This document shows, one piece after another, positions 35,007 through 46,500 of a stretch of DNA of 60,000 nucleotides. A program made the translations under genes and the position numbers. Source of the DNA: Antedon mediterranea. Lineage: Eukaryota > Echinodermata > Crinoidea > Comatulida > Antedonidae. The notes beneath the pieces were generated by a model. That model was given only the letters and a program-made list of their open reading frames with translations, had not been told where the DNA came from and did no database searches. The stretch is taken from positions 24,178,501 to 24,238,500 of the forward strand of contig NC_092672.1 of assembly GCF_964355755.1 (NCBI RefSeq), read 5' to 3'. Every line of letters begins with the position of its first letter. The stretch's first letter is position 1.

Positions 35007-35942
35007 ATTTTTTTTTATTCACGGAAAATCATCTACATCATCAGATCTATCCAAAAAGGTATATCTGAAGATCAACTGATGCTTCTTATTATAGTAATTA
35101 TGAGATAAACATTTCATTTTACACATAAAAGCATAGGAAATTAAATATAAAAGTGTCATTTTCTCAAATTGTTATTTTCACATATTTCTGTAAAGTACAC
35201 ACAGTTTTTTAATAGGCTTTTCCCAGTCTGTTGTAAATTTGTCTTTTTTTATGTTGTCCACCAGTCATCGTTTTGATTTTTGTCGGAAAAAATAGGTCAA
35301 GTGTTATATGTATGAAACGCCATATGTGCCAAAAGATTGGTCTTTTACTATAATATTAATACCTATAATAATGTAATACAGTAATATTTAGAAATTTATT
35401 TTTAGAAAGATTAATAATATTACCTATAATAATGTAATAATATTTAGAAATTTGTTTTTAGAAAAATTTCGAAAACAGACCCTCTATATGACCTAATGTC
35501 AAGATGTTTTTGTTTGGGTTAGAGACCCCCTATAATGTAATTATTTAAACATTTTTTTCATTATTTCAATGATACAAGTTTTTATTGAAATTTGTTGTTT
35601 CAAGAAATCTCGAAAGAGAAACCTGGGTATCGAGTCTTTGTTTTCAAAAACCCTAACTATTGGACTTTATCAAGGTTGGAAGGAGTGGTAATTGGGGACT
35701 TCTTCTTGAGGCCTTCGCATCTATGCTATCATGGCTGACGGTGATAACAAATATAAAACTCCTTATTAAGTAATTAAGAAGTCCTTTATACACATGGATA
35801 AAGACGGTTTTAACGTTATTTATAAACATTACGTTACGTACTGTGTCCAGGTATGAAATCCATTTCTCCCAAAAAGTAAACGCACTTGAAAAGGACAACG
35901 TCATGCGACAAATCAAATTCCAGCTATCCATTCTTATATTCA
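35007..35942. other. No gene seen; short tandem duplication inside
   Basis: A segment of about 60 bp is duplicated at 35354-35465 (ACCTATAATAATGTAATA followed by ATATTTAGAAATTT). Subterminal AGGTCA-type words continue to about 35300. Otherwise nothing is recognised. Confidence 0.45.
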
Positions 35943-36167
35943 TATGAAGATCGTTTAAAGTTGGCTTGGCCTACCAACCCTGTATGACAGACGAATTCAT
36001 GGTGACTTGATTGAAAATTTTCAAAAGATTTCGAGGGTGTAGCCAAGGAAGACTTCCTTCAAATAAGATGCAATCTAAGCAGAAATACACAAGGACATCA
36101 GCTTAGACTTTTTAAACGTAAATTTCACAAAGGACTGATAGCCAAAAGAGTGGTTAAGTATAATTAA
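35943..36167 (+). pseudogene. Decayed LINE reverse transcriptase C-terminus
   Basis: Plus-strand pieces read YEDRLKLAWPT, then (frame shifted) LYDRRIHGDLIENFQKISR, then QGHQLRLFKRKFHKGLIAKR. These follow the order of the C-terminal tail of jockey/CR1-type LINE polymerases (RLKxLxLPSLxYRRxRGD, then NTRGHxxKLFKP, then RxxFFxxRVVxxWN). Stops and frame changes show it is dead. It is unrelated to the intact LINE at 12751. Confidence 0.6.
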
Positions 36168-36174
36168 ACATAAT

Positions 36175-36552
36175 ATGCCAAATATAAACCAATATATGAA
36201 TGTGAAACTGGAATACAATATCAACAATATAATTAAGATGACAACAAAAGATGTTTATTCTAACTTTGTTAATAATGTTTTTATTCCCCCGAAAAGCATA
36301 CTTAAATGGAATAACATATTTAATGAAGATATCAAGTGGTGTGATGTCTGGAAAAGAAAAGTGAAAAACGAAAAAATTAAGAAATTTGCCCAATTGAATT
36401 ACAAATTACTAAATAGAGTTGTACCTACAAATCTAAAACTGTATAACTGGAAACTGAAAAATAATAACATATGTAACAATTGTGGAGTCATTGAAGACGA
36501 AAAACATATGTTTTATTATTGTAGACGTAATCAAATACTGTGGAAAAATTGA
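36175..36552 (+). pseudogene. LINE C-terminal zinc-binding (zf-RVT) fragment
   Basis: A 125-residue plus frame ends LNYKLLNRVVPTNLKLYNW, then CNNCGVIEDEKHMFYYC. This is the zinc-binding tail of reverse transcriptases of the L1/Tx1 type, with a C-x2-C-x7-H-x4-C spacing. The frame ends where HEL-C copy 1 begins. It lies directly after a LINE fragment of another clade, so the two were joined by nested insertion or deletion. Confidence 0.6.
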
Positions 36553-36602
36553 CAATATATTTAACAAGGCCAACAGCCATTAAGTCGCGTGCTACAATGC
36601 AT

Positions 36603-36672
36603 AGTGATACCGGACCGACAGACAAACAGACCGACAGACAGACAGACCGACAGACAGACGGAACGACCGACA
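36603..36672 (+). repeat. CAGA/CCGA microsatellite (HEL-C copy 1, left)
   Basis: Tetranucleotide run of GACA and GACC units, ended by CGACATAGTGAACTATA, the same border as the other HEL-C runs. Confidence 0.85.
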
Positions 36673-37268
36673 TAGTGAACTATACTGACCGAAATTACTG
36701 AACATGTTTAAAAATGTTGAAATGTTTAAAAAAATTTATATTTTTTTAATTTACACGTGCGTAGCCTGTCACTTTTGACGTGCTCGTATAACGTAATTTC
36801 GAGTTGAAAAGTAAGTCAAGAAAACAGAAATCGGGCAAAATGAGTGCGCAATAACATTTAACGCGCAGTGCGCGCGCAAAAATCTGCGCACTCATGGCAA
36901 TTTTGTAAACGCTTAAAATTGCCTGAAACGTACTCTTATTTCATCGAAAATAAATTTTGAAAATTTTAAGCGCGCGTACGCTTGCGTTACATGCGCTACG
37001 CACGTAATTGTATTGCCATATGATGGTTTATGCCCTGAAATTTATGAATACCAAATTTTATTTAATTGTGATTCATGGTTGTTAAGATATGATTACAAAC
37101 GTGATTTCGTTAAATCGTGCGTAGACCACGTAATGTTTTATTGCTCACCGTGAAAACATAACCACATCGATTCCTGGCCATAAGGAATATTCTGTGAAAA
37201 ATTGACTTAGCTAGATTAAACTGATATCAAGATAAGGTCATAAAGCGATAAAACGCATAGTGATACTG

Positions 37269-37343
37269 GACCGACAGACAGACAGACAGACCGACAGACC
37301 GACCGACAGACAGACCGACAGACAGACCGACCGACCGACCGAC
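37269..37343 (+). repeat. CAGA/CCGA microsatellite (HEL-C copy 1, right)
   Basis: Longer run of the same two units, followed by CATAGTGAACTATA and the 3' hairpin of HEL-C. Confidence 0.85.
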
Positions 37344-38744
37344 ATAGTGAACTATAGAGTCGCTTCCACGCGACTAAAAAGCTAGATAACAGCTGTAGCT
37401 CGTTCAAAGAACTCCTGTTAGGAAGTAAATGTCTATTAAACAAGGCCAACAGCCATTAAGTCGCGTGCTACAATGCATAGTGATACCGGACCGACAGACA
37501 AACAGACCGACAGACAGACAGACAGACAGACCGACAGACAGACGGACCGACCGACATAGTGAACTATACTGACCAAAATTACTGAACATGTTTACAAATG
37601 TTGAAATGTTTAAAAACATTTATATTTTTTTAATTTACACGTGCGTAGCCTGTCACTTTTGACGTGCTCGTATAACGTAATTTCGAGTTGAAAAGTAAGT
37701 CAAGAAAACAGAAATCGGGCAAAAAGAGTGCGCAATAACATTTAACCATTAGGCGCAGGAGCCCCGGATAGCGTTACGAAGTCGTTAACTCTGTCAGCCC
37801 ATGGTCAACCCAACTAATGTGTTTTTCCCAAGGACAACTTATCAATAACTAAACTTTGTCACCACCCATAAGTGTGCTGTTCATTTCTTATTGACCAATG
37901 AACACCAATGTAACTGGACCTGAGTTTCTTGCTATTCGACCTTGGGTGCAAATTATACAATTAATTGATGTTAAGGCCACTGACTACTCTTTTCTGTATA
38001 GAAACACTGAATTGACTGAATAATAAGAAAACCCTACAATAATTTCTACTACTACTTGATATGGTGTTATACAAGAACTATATTAAAAGAATTGAATGTA
38101 TGGAGAATGAAAAGTTAAAAGTTATAACTTATATGTAAAACATCACTTAGATGATATCTATCTCAGATATATCATTTTCTAAAAATTGTTTCATTAGTTA
38201 GATCACGGAAAACCAATACCAATACTGATCTGGACTCGGAAATTCAAAATGTAGCAGGCAACGTTTCACCAATGAAAACTTTCAAGACAAACAAAGTATC
38301 ATAATTATCATGATATCCATTTTTATTTAATAACGATAAATGGATATAAATATTTCGTCTTTTTTGTTTTTTTGTGATGGAAAATATATTGAGTGAACAT
38401 TGGCACAGAGCTTAAATGTTCCCCGTCCCCTTAATGTCCGCTTTATAGGAGTGTCCCCTCAGTAAGGATTTGCTGTTTTTCCCCTTAATAATAAATTATG
38501 ATGTCCATCTTATCCTCTCAATTTTAATGTGCTACACCCGATAATAGAATACACATCTAGCTCGTGTGTACTTTAAAGAACCTAGTACATCTTTCGAGAC
38601 GAGTGGGGGGTTACCCCGGTGTATTAGTACATCACAGCCACTGATCACCAACTGGGCCCTCTGGGAGACCAGTCTTTGACTGAAGAGGTTACCCAGTATA
38701 AATATATATTTCAATTCAATTCAATAGAATAACTGTACAGTAGG

Positions 38745-40045
38745 CTCCCATTTGATGCAATGTGTTACCCAATGTGCTCAATTTGATTGTGCTACCCAAA
38801 TCCATGCTATTCATTTGAAATAATTTGCTATCCATTTGAAAGAATGTGCTACCCGATAATCCGTATAGAATAATGTACAGTACAATTATATCCATTTGAT
38901 TGTGCTACCTAATGTGCTATCCATTTGAAATAATGTGCTATCCATTTGAAAGAATGTGCTATCCATTTGAAAGAATGTGCTACCCGATAATCTGTATAGA
39001 ATAATGTATAGTACAGTACTATATCCATTTGATTGTGCTACCCAATGTGCTATCCATTTGAAAGAATGTGCTATCCATTTGAAAGAATGTGCTACCCGAT
39101 AATCCGTATAGAATAATGTACAGTACTATATCCATTTGATTGTGCTACCTAATGTGCTATCCATTTGAAATAATGTGCTACCCGATAATCCTTATAGAAT
39201 AATGTACAGTACTATATCCATTTGACTGTGCTACCTAATGTGCTATCCATTTGAAATAATGTGCTACCCGATAATCCTTATAGAATAATGTACAGTACTA
39301 TATCCATTTGATTGTGCTACCCAATGTGCTATCCATTTGAAATAATGTGCTATCCATTTGAAATAATGTGCTATTTGAAAGAATGTGCTACCCGATAATC
39401 CGTATAGAATAATGTACAGTACAATTACATCCATTTGATTGTGCTACCTAATGTGCTATCCATTTGAAATAATGTGCTATCCATTTGAAATAATGTGCTA
39501 TCCATTTGAAAGAATGTGCTATCCATTTGAAATAATTTTCTATCCATTTGAAAGAATGTGCTACCCGATAATCCGTATAGAATAATGTACAGTACTATAT
39601 CCATTTGACTGTGCTACCTAATGTGCTATCCATTTGAAATAATGTGCTACCCGATAATCCTTATAGAATAATGTACAGTACTATATCTATTTGATTGTGC
39701 TACCCAATGTGCTATCCATTTGAAATAATGTGCTATCCATTTGAAATAGGCCTAATGTGCTACCCGATAATCATAGAATAATTACAGTACTATATCCATT
39801 TGATTGTGCTACCTAATGTGCTATCCATTTGAAAGAATGTGCTATCCATTTGAAGAATGTGCTATCCATTTGAAAGAATGTGCTATCCATTTGAAAGAAT
39901 GTGCTATCCATTTGAAAGAATGTGCTACCCGATAATCCGTATAGAATTCACAGTACAGTTATATCATAGTTTTATCCATTTGATTGAGCTATCTATTGTG
40001 CTATCCGTTTGAACTAATGTGCTGTCTGTTTGAAATAATTCAGGG
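38745..40045 (+). repeat. Minisatellite, 21 bp unit with a higher-order unit of about 85 bp
   Basis: The basic unit is TGTGCTATCCATTTGAAAGAA or -ATAA. It is interrupted regularly by a block with CTACCCGATAATCC, TATAGAATAATGTACAGTA and TATCCATTTGATTGTGCTACC. The number of 21 bp units between blocks varies from one to several, showing repeated slippage or exchange. Confidence 0.9.
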
Positions 40046-40853
40046 TTTTTTTTAAAATATGTTTTGCTATCCATTTTAAACGTGCTAAACAAGTTACATA
40101 TTTGTAGATATAAATTTGCGGTACACCACGTAGGCCTATATTAGTTCTGAAAAGAACTGTTGAGTTGCTTGACGTTTCGATTTAGGCCTACTCCAAAGTC
40201 AAAGTCTCCAAAGCTATTCCAGCATGTCGTATTCGGGGAATCGCCCACAAGTGTTTTCTCAGAGAAGGGTATGTTCTGTATGGGGTTCTGTATGCTATTT
40301 GTTAATAATGTACCAAAAATGAAATGAAAAATTATATTAATTATCGGTATGTACGGAGGAAGCTCGAACAAGACGAAGCGCGAAACAAATAAAAGCGCAG
40401 CGCGAAACATCTGAAATGATATACAATTTCTCAAAACATGAAAACACAGAATATATTATATTAGTATAACTTTTTAATATTTCCAAAGGCTCGGACAAGG
40501 AAGAAGGGCCTTTAAAAACTGAATTGCTATATGTTAGACCACATTTCCATAACTTTTCAAAACTCATCGAACCCTCTGCTAGTAGGCCTAATTAATATAG
40601 GAGTGTATCGCCAAATCATTAGAGAAAAAAAAACATGGCATGAAGATGTAATTAATCAAACAACGGCCAAAGAATACCAACAATTTTAATTTAGGTTTCG
40701 ATTCGTAATTACTAATGTGGTGGACTAAGCCTAGTTTGAAACTATAGTGACCATTTATTTTAGAAAGAAAGATAGACAAATTTGTTTCCATCTCCATGTT
40801 ATTGTTAATACCAAGGCACTTTTCAATTAAAAATTCTGGCCTAGTATTCTTGC

Positions 40854-40904
40854 AAGGTCGTCACAGCTCCAGTTACAAAGGTCGTCACAGCTCCAGTTAC
40901 AAAC
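40854..40904 (+). repeat. Tandem duplication of about 25 bp
   Basis: AAGGTCGTCACAGCTCCAGT followed by TACA occurs twice in a row, close to the right end of the 3.3 kb element. Confidence 0.85.
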
Positions 40905-41554
40905 GGTGATACAAAGTGTCAATCATTTGACCAGTGAACAGCCCACTGGTAGGATAGTCCTTGAAACCGTCCGTAAAACACATTAATCACTCACATCAGT
41001 CATGCCGCTAATGGTTGAAAACCTCACTTTTTGGGGTTTTCAAACGTAACGCTATCCGGGGCTCCTGCGCCTAATGCGCGCAGTGCGCGCGCAAAAATCT
41101 GCGCACTCATGGCAATTTTGTAAACGCTTAAAATTGCCTGAAACGTACTCTTATTTCATCGAAAATAAATTTTGAAAATTTTAAGCGCGCGTACGCATGC
41201 GTTACATGCGCTACGCACGTAATTGTATTGCCATATGATGATTTATGCCCTGAAATTTATGAGTACCAAATTTTATTTAATTGTGATTCATGGTTGTTAA
41301 GATATGATTACAAACGTGATTTCGTTAAATCGTGCGTAGACCGCGTAATTTTTTATTGCGCACCGTGAAAACATAACCACATCGATTCCTGGCCATAAGG
41401 AATATTCTGTGAAAAATTGACTTAGCTAGATTAAACTGATATCAAGATAAGGTCATAAAGCGATAAAACGTATAGTGATACTGGACCGACAGACAGACAG
41501 ACAGACCGACAGACAGACCGACCGACCGACATAGTGAACTATAGAGTCGCTTCA

Positions 41555-43924
41555 GTTTAAATATATTTTAAAAGATATGAATACACTAGGCATGTTGTAA
41601 CTTATAAGTGGCATCCATTTTTGTATTTTAAGATGTACAGTTTTTGTATGCATATAATCAAACCACTATATGTATAGGCCTAAAGGTTAAAAGAGTAAAG
41701 ATCAGAAAATAACGAAAAAAGTAGAAAACGGAAATTTAATGTATGAAAATGAAATGTGAACGAAATTTGTATGAAAGAATGAATAAAGGTGGTGGTTAAC
41801 CACAAAAGAGAAAAAAAAAAGGACTGATAGGAGATCCACTTTTTCACAATTAGTAATTATATATTTTAATAGTTTGCCACCCAAAGTCGTCATTTCTGAA
41901 ACCACTAACACATTTAAAAACCGATTGGATTTGTTGTAGAAATTAGGTTAAAAGGGTAAACAAATTTACCTATCTAAACTATCAGAACCAATATTCTAAA
42001 CACTGAGTGGATGATTGATCAATTAAAAATAGAATCATTGGTATAACAAGAAACGCTGTAATTCATTGATAGGTTCTGCATGACATGGTCAGACTGATCA
42101 CGAATCACACATAATACACAATATTCTTTCGAACTGACAGATGATAAGGAAGATCTTATATTTAAAAGTAACAACTTATTGAAAGAAAAAAAAACAGTAG
42201 AACTTAAAACTTCATGAGTCACTGAGAAAGCATCGCTCTAAACCTTTGCGGATTTCTATAAGGCAACTGTTTCGATAAAATATATAAAAACTGACAGAAA
42301 ATCTGCTAATCAACCATTGGAGTATGATCGTAGCCCAATTTTAATATCTTTAACCAAATATGACTTCACATATCTTGATGGATGGCGTTGAAATACCCAC
42401 AGATGTTCCAGAAGAAAACTTACAGTAAAAACATGATGGTCATCCACTATAGGATGCAGTAAACATGGCTGTAAACATTTGGGGACTATGCAAGTATTTA
42501 TGCAAGTTACCTAGATATTTCGTCATTTTGTTGTATTTGATCATTACATTGGAAAGGGGTGGATAAAAGCAGTGACACGATTGAAAGGATAGTCCCAATG
42601 TACTAATCTGTACTTCCGTATGTGTTTTGGGCCACACTCATCGGTTTGGAGAACAAATATCACACAGTTTTGTCAATAACAAAGAGCTTGCAATTATACA
42701 TAAAGTTGATGTTAATTAATGATATGCACTTTGTAACAGTAGCCTTCAAAAGTATGGACGATGTCTGGTATAGTGAACAATAAAGTGGTTGAAAACCTAT
42801 TAAGAATAATCTAACCAGCTTCCATGCTATTACAGGTTGCAACACGTCATTATTTGCTGGTTATGGGAAGAGGTCATACTGGAAATCATTTTTAACGCAT
42901 CCACTCCTTGTAAATGGAATTGATTAAGATTAAGACTTTCCACGTACAGTGTACACTAAAGTTTAATATTGCCAAATATATGGTACTCTTGAGCAGATAA
43001 CTGTATAGACTACAGACTACTCTTTGGTGCTATGTACCTCCATCTAGACTCAGTGAACATATACCAATAACACTAGTGATATATATTTCCCTTATATATT
43101 AAGTATTTTACTTCACTCAATAAATATTTAAGTACCTGTATTTATACTTCGGGAAGCACTTAAAATTAAAAAACTCACCTATGGTGAATACAGACATCAT
43201 AGAACCTAAACATACGAGCCAACTATCAGGCAGAGATCAGGTTGTGGCCTAAATGAATCGGGTCGTTTGGAAGCCCCTAACCCAGTTGTCAGTTTGGAAC
43301 TTGTTACATGTGTATGTAAACTAAAGAGCCAGATGAAGTTGTTACAGAAAGCATGCATATGTGGTTGTGATTCAATCGTTTGCCGTTACCCAGATGGCCA
43401 GTAGGCATTATATATCAGTGCTTGAAGAAATACCCACCACAGAGCGTTACCTCCTTCCATCCCAGAAAATCTTCGAATATTGGCATGTGCCCATGCCGCC
43501 CATTACTCCCAACCCACAAATCCTCTGTGACCGTTTTTAAATGAAATTTAAGACATTCCAGTAGGCTTCCAATTTCGGTTATTTTGATACTCTAGGACTC
43601 ATCCTCTCCATTCCTTTAACACCTTCCAGGAGTGACTCAAAAATTTTAAAATCTTCCCAGTACAATTCTGGTCTTTTTGAAACCACACTATAACCATCAG
43701 CCCAAGGCTATCATGAAAATTATATTTATTTCAATTATTAATACCGATAATTAACCGTGTCTGTGCTCTATTTGACCTTATGACCTTGAAAATGACCTTT
43801 AAACTTGTAAGTTGAAAAATTGATGAACTGCACCATCTGCAGTAATATGTCAATAATGATCCAATAATGGTTACATTTCTTTTAATTAGCTTATATGTTG
43901 TTGAAAACAGCTTAAACCTCTATT
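41555..43924. other. No gene seen
   Basis: Only short frames. A possible splice donor on the minus strand (CATAG before GTGAGT near 43175) is not supported by a convincing exon. Confidence 0.4.
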
Positions 43925-44092
43925 TTACCATATTTGACCTTATAACCTTAAAAATGACCTTTGACCTGAAATTTGAGAGCGGCATCCACCCCTATCTTTT
44001 TTGTAATCCCATAAGGGATATATTCCACATGGTTGCCTGCTATTAACAAAAAATGCCCCCATGATGAAAAAGCTCACATTGGCCGCCCTACT
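43925..44092. repeat. Right member of the long inverted repeat pair
   Basis: The reverse complement matches 34821-35006 (GGCAACCATGT, CATTTTTTGTTAATAGC, GATAGGGGTGGATGCC, then AGGTCA words). TGACCT words continue to about 43770. Distance between outer ends is about 9.3 kb. Confidence 0.6.
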
Positions 44093-44712
44093 ATAAAATT
44101 GTATTAAGAGATTTATTGAAAATTATGGTTTTAATTAATGTTTACCCAATTTGTAATAATAATGCTAAACAAAATAGGGTGAAGTTTGAACAACTTAGTG
44201 TATAAGTCATTTTCAACTGTTATATTCTAATTGATACTAGATTGTACCACGTCACAATGTTAGCAAACTTCCTGCTTTGTAGCCATACTACAGTTTTTCA
44301 TGAATATTTTCTGATTTTTGTAATACCAACATAAACATGGTCAATTTATTGCATCTAAAAGAGGTCAATTAAAAATTAAAATAGAGATCTAAAACAACAG
44401 ATGATCACATTTTTTTTATTTTAAATTGTCTGCTTTATGGCATATTTAACTGTCTACTGACTGCATATGTAAACAGTGATGATTGTTAGAATTCACATTT
44501 TCTGCACTCAGATCTTTAAATCACTGGTGCTTTACTTGTACATATACTTTACAGTGGAAACAGGATGCTACTTAGTTATTATCCCTAAAATACTTTTTTT
44601 TCTCTTTTGTGGCGTTAACCACTATTTATTCATTTCATTTCATCAACATATTAATACAATTATTTCTAATAATAATAATAATAACTATTCATTGTTATTC
44701 TTACTTTTGTTT

Positions 44713-44716
<4 letters not shown>
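44093..44716. other. AT-rich spacer, no gene seen
   Basis: An AAT run at about 44668-44685 is the only repeat noticed. Confidence 0.4.

Positions 44717-44779
<63 letters not shown>
44717..44779. repeat. TA dinucleotide repeat
   Basis: About 63 bp of pure TA. It directly precedes the Penelope-like fragment. Confidence 0.95.
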
Positions 44780-44782
<3 letters not shown>

Positions 44783-44994
44783 GGCAGCACTTGCCAGCTT
44801 TATGCTCTGACGTTATCCAAATTCCTTCACTTGCACTGATGAAGGGCTAGTGTTGCCCGAAAGCTCTGCTAACTTTTCTGGCTGTTTACTTTATCGTTTT
44901 GATTTAGCTTTTCGCTTTTTATTTTTGTATCTCCATTGAGATCCAGCCACTGATACCCACAGCATTGTCATTTTTTTCAGTAATTTGCCTTTGG

Positions 44995-44997
<3 letters not shown>
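44780..44997 (+). mobile_element. Penelope-like element fragment between TA repeats
   Basis: It contains a CTGATGA-stem-GAAA motif (see 44836) followed by CTGGCTGTTTACTTTATCG, GTTTTGATTTAGC and CATTGAGATCCAGCCAC. A diverged inverse copy is at 27833-27942. Penelope-like elements are known to carry minimal hammerhead motifs in their terminal repeats. Assignment rests on that motif and the repeat status, as no coding part is present. Confidence 0.5.
44836..44872 (+). ncRNA. Hammerhead-ribozyme-like core
   Basis: CTGATGA (44836-44842) is followed by stem II GGGC (44844-44847) and GCCC (44855-44858), then GAAA (44859-44862). A minimal stem III, GC (44863-44864) and GC (44868-44869), follows with TA after it. 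Order and spacing fit a type I hammerhead with the very short stem III described for Penelope-like elements. Stem I next to the cleavage site does not pair at its first base, so this copy may be inactive. Confidence 0.45.

Positions 44998-45037
<40 letters not shown>
44998..45037. repeat. TA dinucleotide repeat
   Basis: About 40 bp of TA at the other side of the Penelope-like fragment. Confidence 0.9.
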
Positions 45038-45039
<2 letters not shown>

Positions 45040-45526
45040 TTTTATTTATTTTATCAACGTTACTGTTCTTGGAATCAGAGCATTAATATTTCTTTTCTGT
45101 TATCCACCTTTTTTCATAATTTTCTAGTAGTTTTTTTGTTCTATAATTCTCAACATCTAAAATTGTGAACACTTAACTAATAAATGTACTGTAGGAGATA
45201 CATTTACTAATGCTGTATAGTTATTTTCGGTAGTATTCTTGACATATAATTCATTTATACCCTATATACAGATTATATACATTATTTTAAAATACGAATA
45301 TAAAAAAAAACAAAAACAAAAATATTAAAAATGCTTTTCTTACTCCTGACGTGTCTAGTTTTATGTCTCATGGTTATATTTGTTTGCTTATCTTCTCGTG
45401 CGTTACTTATGTTGCGTTACGTTTCTTTTTTTCCCTAAAATACTTTGATAACAAATAGTATATCAAGACACTTAAATGTTATGAAGAGGGAAGCTTGAAT
45501 GCCACTATCATTCCAAAATAGGGATA
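45038..45526. other. No gene seen
   Basis: AT-rich and without repeats or frames that I can support. It precedes the TA-flanked element. Confidence 0.4.
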
Positions 45527-45539
45527 CCCAGTGGGCAAA

Positions 45540-46500
45540 AATTGGTTGAATTAACGTTAATTCAACGTTATCTGCAAACGTTGAAATAACGTTGAAAAAG
45601 TGGTTGAAAATGAAAGTTTGCCTCAACGTAAATGTCAACGTTGAATCAACATAGAAATTATCAACGTTGAAACAACGTGCAAATAAGTAACGTTGAAATA
45701 ACGTTGAAAAAATGGTTGAAAATGAAAGTTTGCCTCAACGTAAATGTCAACGTTGAATCAACATAGAAATTATCAACGTTGAAACAACGTTAAAATAGGT
45801 AACGTTGAAATAACGTTGAAAAAATGGTTGAAAATGAAAGTTTGCCTCAACGTAAATGTCAACGTTGAATCAACATAGAAATTATCAACGTTGAAACAAC
45901 GTTAAAATAGGTAACGTTGAAATAACGTTGAAAAAATGGTTGAAAATGAAAGTTTGCCTCAACGTAAATGTCAACGTTGAATCAACATAGAAATTATCAA
46001 CGTTGAAACAACGTTAAAATAAGTAACGTTGAAATAACGTTGAAAAAATGGTTGAAAATGAAAGTTTGCCTCAACAAAAATGTCAACGTTGATTCAACAT
46101 AGATTATCAACGTTGAAACAACGTAAAAATGTCTACGTTGAAATTATCAATGTTGATTCAATGTTGAAATTATTAACGTTGAAACAACGTAATAATTAAG
46201 TTGAAATGAAAATTTGCATCAACGTAAATTTCAACATAGATTTAACGTTGAAATTATCAACGTTGATTCAATGTTGAAATATTAAAGTTAATTCAACATT
46301 ATCCGCAAACGTTGAAATAACGCTGAAAAACTGTTGAATTAAAGTTTAAATTAAAAAAAATATCAACGTTGATCCATTGTAGAGTAATCAACCAAATTCA
46401 AGGTAGAAAAAATAACGTTCAATCAACGTATACAGATCAACGTTGATTCAGTGTAAACACATTTTTACCGTTGATTCAACATAGAAATTATCAACATTAA
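45540..46500 (+). repeat. 112 bp tandem array, AACGTT-rich
   Basis: TGGTTGAAAATGAAAGTTTG recurs at 45601, 45713, 45825, 45937 and 46049, exactly 112 bp apart. Units decay after 46100 but keep AACGTTGA and TCAACGTT words. Each unit holds several copies of the self-complementary AACGTT. Confidence 0.9.

Larger units (their letters stand above)
36561..37385 (+). mobile_element. HEL-C copy 1, third Helentron-like family
   Basis: The left end has AAGTCGCGTG. The right end has hairpin AGTCGC, loop TTCCAC, GCGACT, then AAAAAG and CTAG (37382-37385). The CACGCGACT arm is the inverse of the left AGTCGCGTG, giving the same arm-plus-hairpin-plus-CTAG design as HEL-A and HEL-B. CAGA/CCGA microsatellites lie near both ends. 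The body (about 36765-36990) is homologous to HEL-A and HEL-B in reverse orientation. It is 825 bp long and non-coding. Confidence 0.6.
37747..41076. mobile_element. 3.3 kb non-autonomous DNA transposon with perfect 32 bp TIRs
   Basis: The left terminus (37747-37778) begins CATTAGGCGCAGGAGCCCC and recurs as an exact reverse complement at 41045-41076. HEL-C copy 1 gives the empty site. Comparison shows only one duplicated base (C) at the target, so the superfamily is unclear. No transposase frame is present. The interior is dominated by a minisatellite. Confidence 0.8.
37437..41554 (+). mobile_element. HEL-C copy 2, split by a 3.3 kb insertion
   Basis: Bases 37437-37746 repeat 36561-36867 almost exactly. 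Bases 41077-41554 repeat the rest of copy 1 and end inside the 3' hairpin (AGTCGCTTC, then unrelated), so the final CTAG is lost. The gap is filled by the terminal-repeat element at 37747-41076. CAGA/CCGA runs are at about 37487-37555 and 41484-41531. Confidence 0.65.

Noticed and set aside
36488-37619. Minus-strand frames rich in SVCRSVCLSV
   Set aside because: They are translations of the CAGA/CCGA microsatellites of HEL-C.
43100-43560. Minus-strand exon ending at GTGAGT near 43175
   Set aside because: Upstream frames are broken by stops and no acceptor or conserved peptide could be found.
44609-44850. Frames of alternating Ile-Tyr
   Set aside because: They are translations of the TA dinucleotide repeat.
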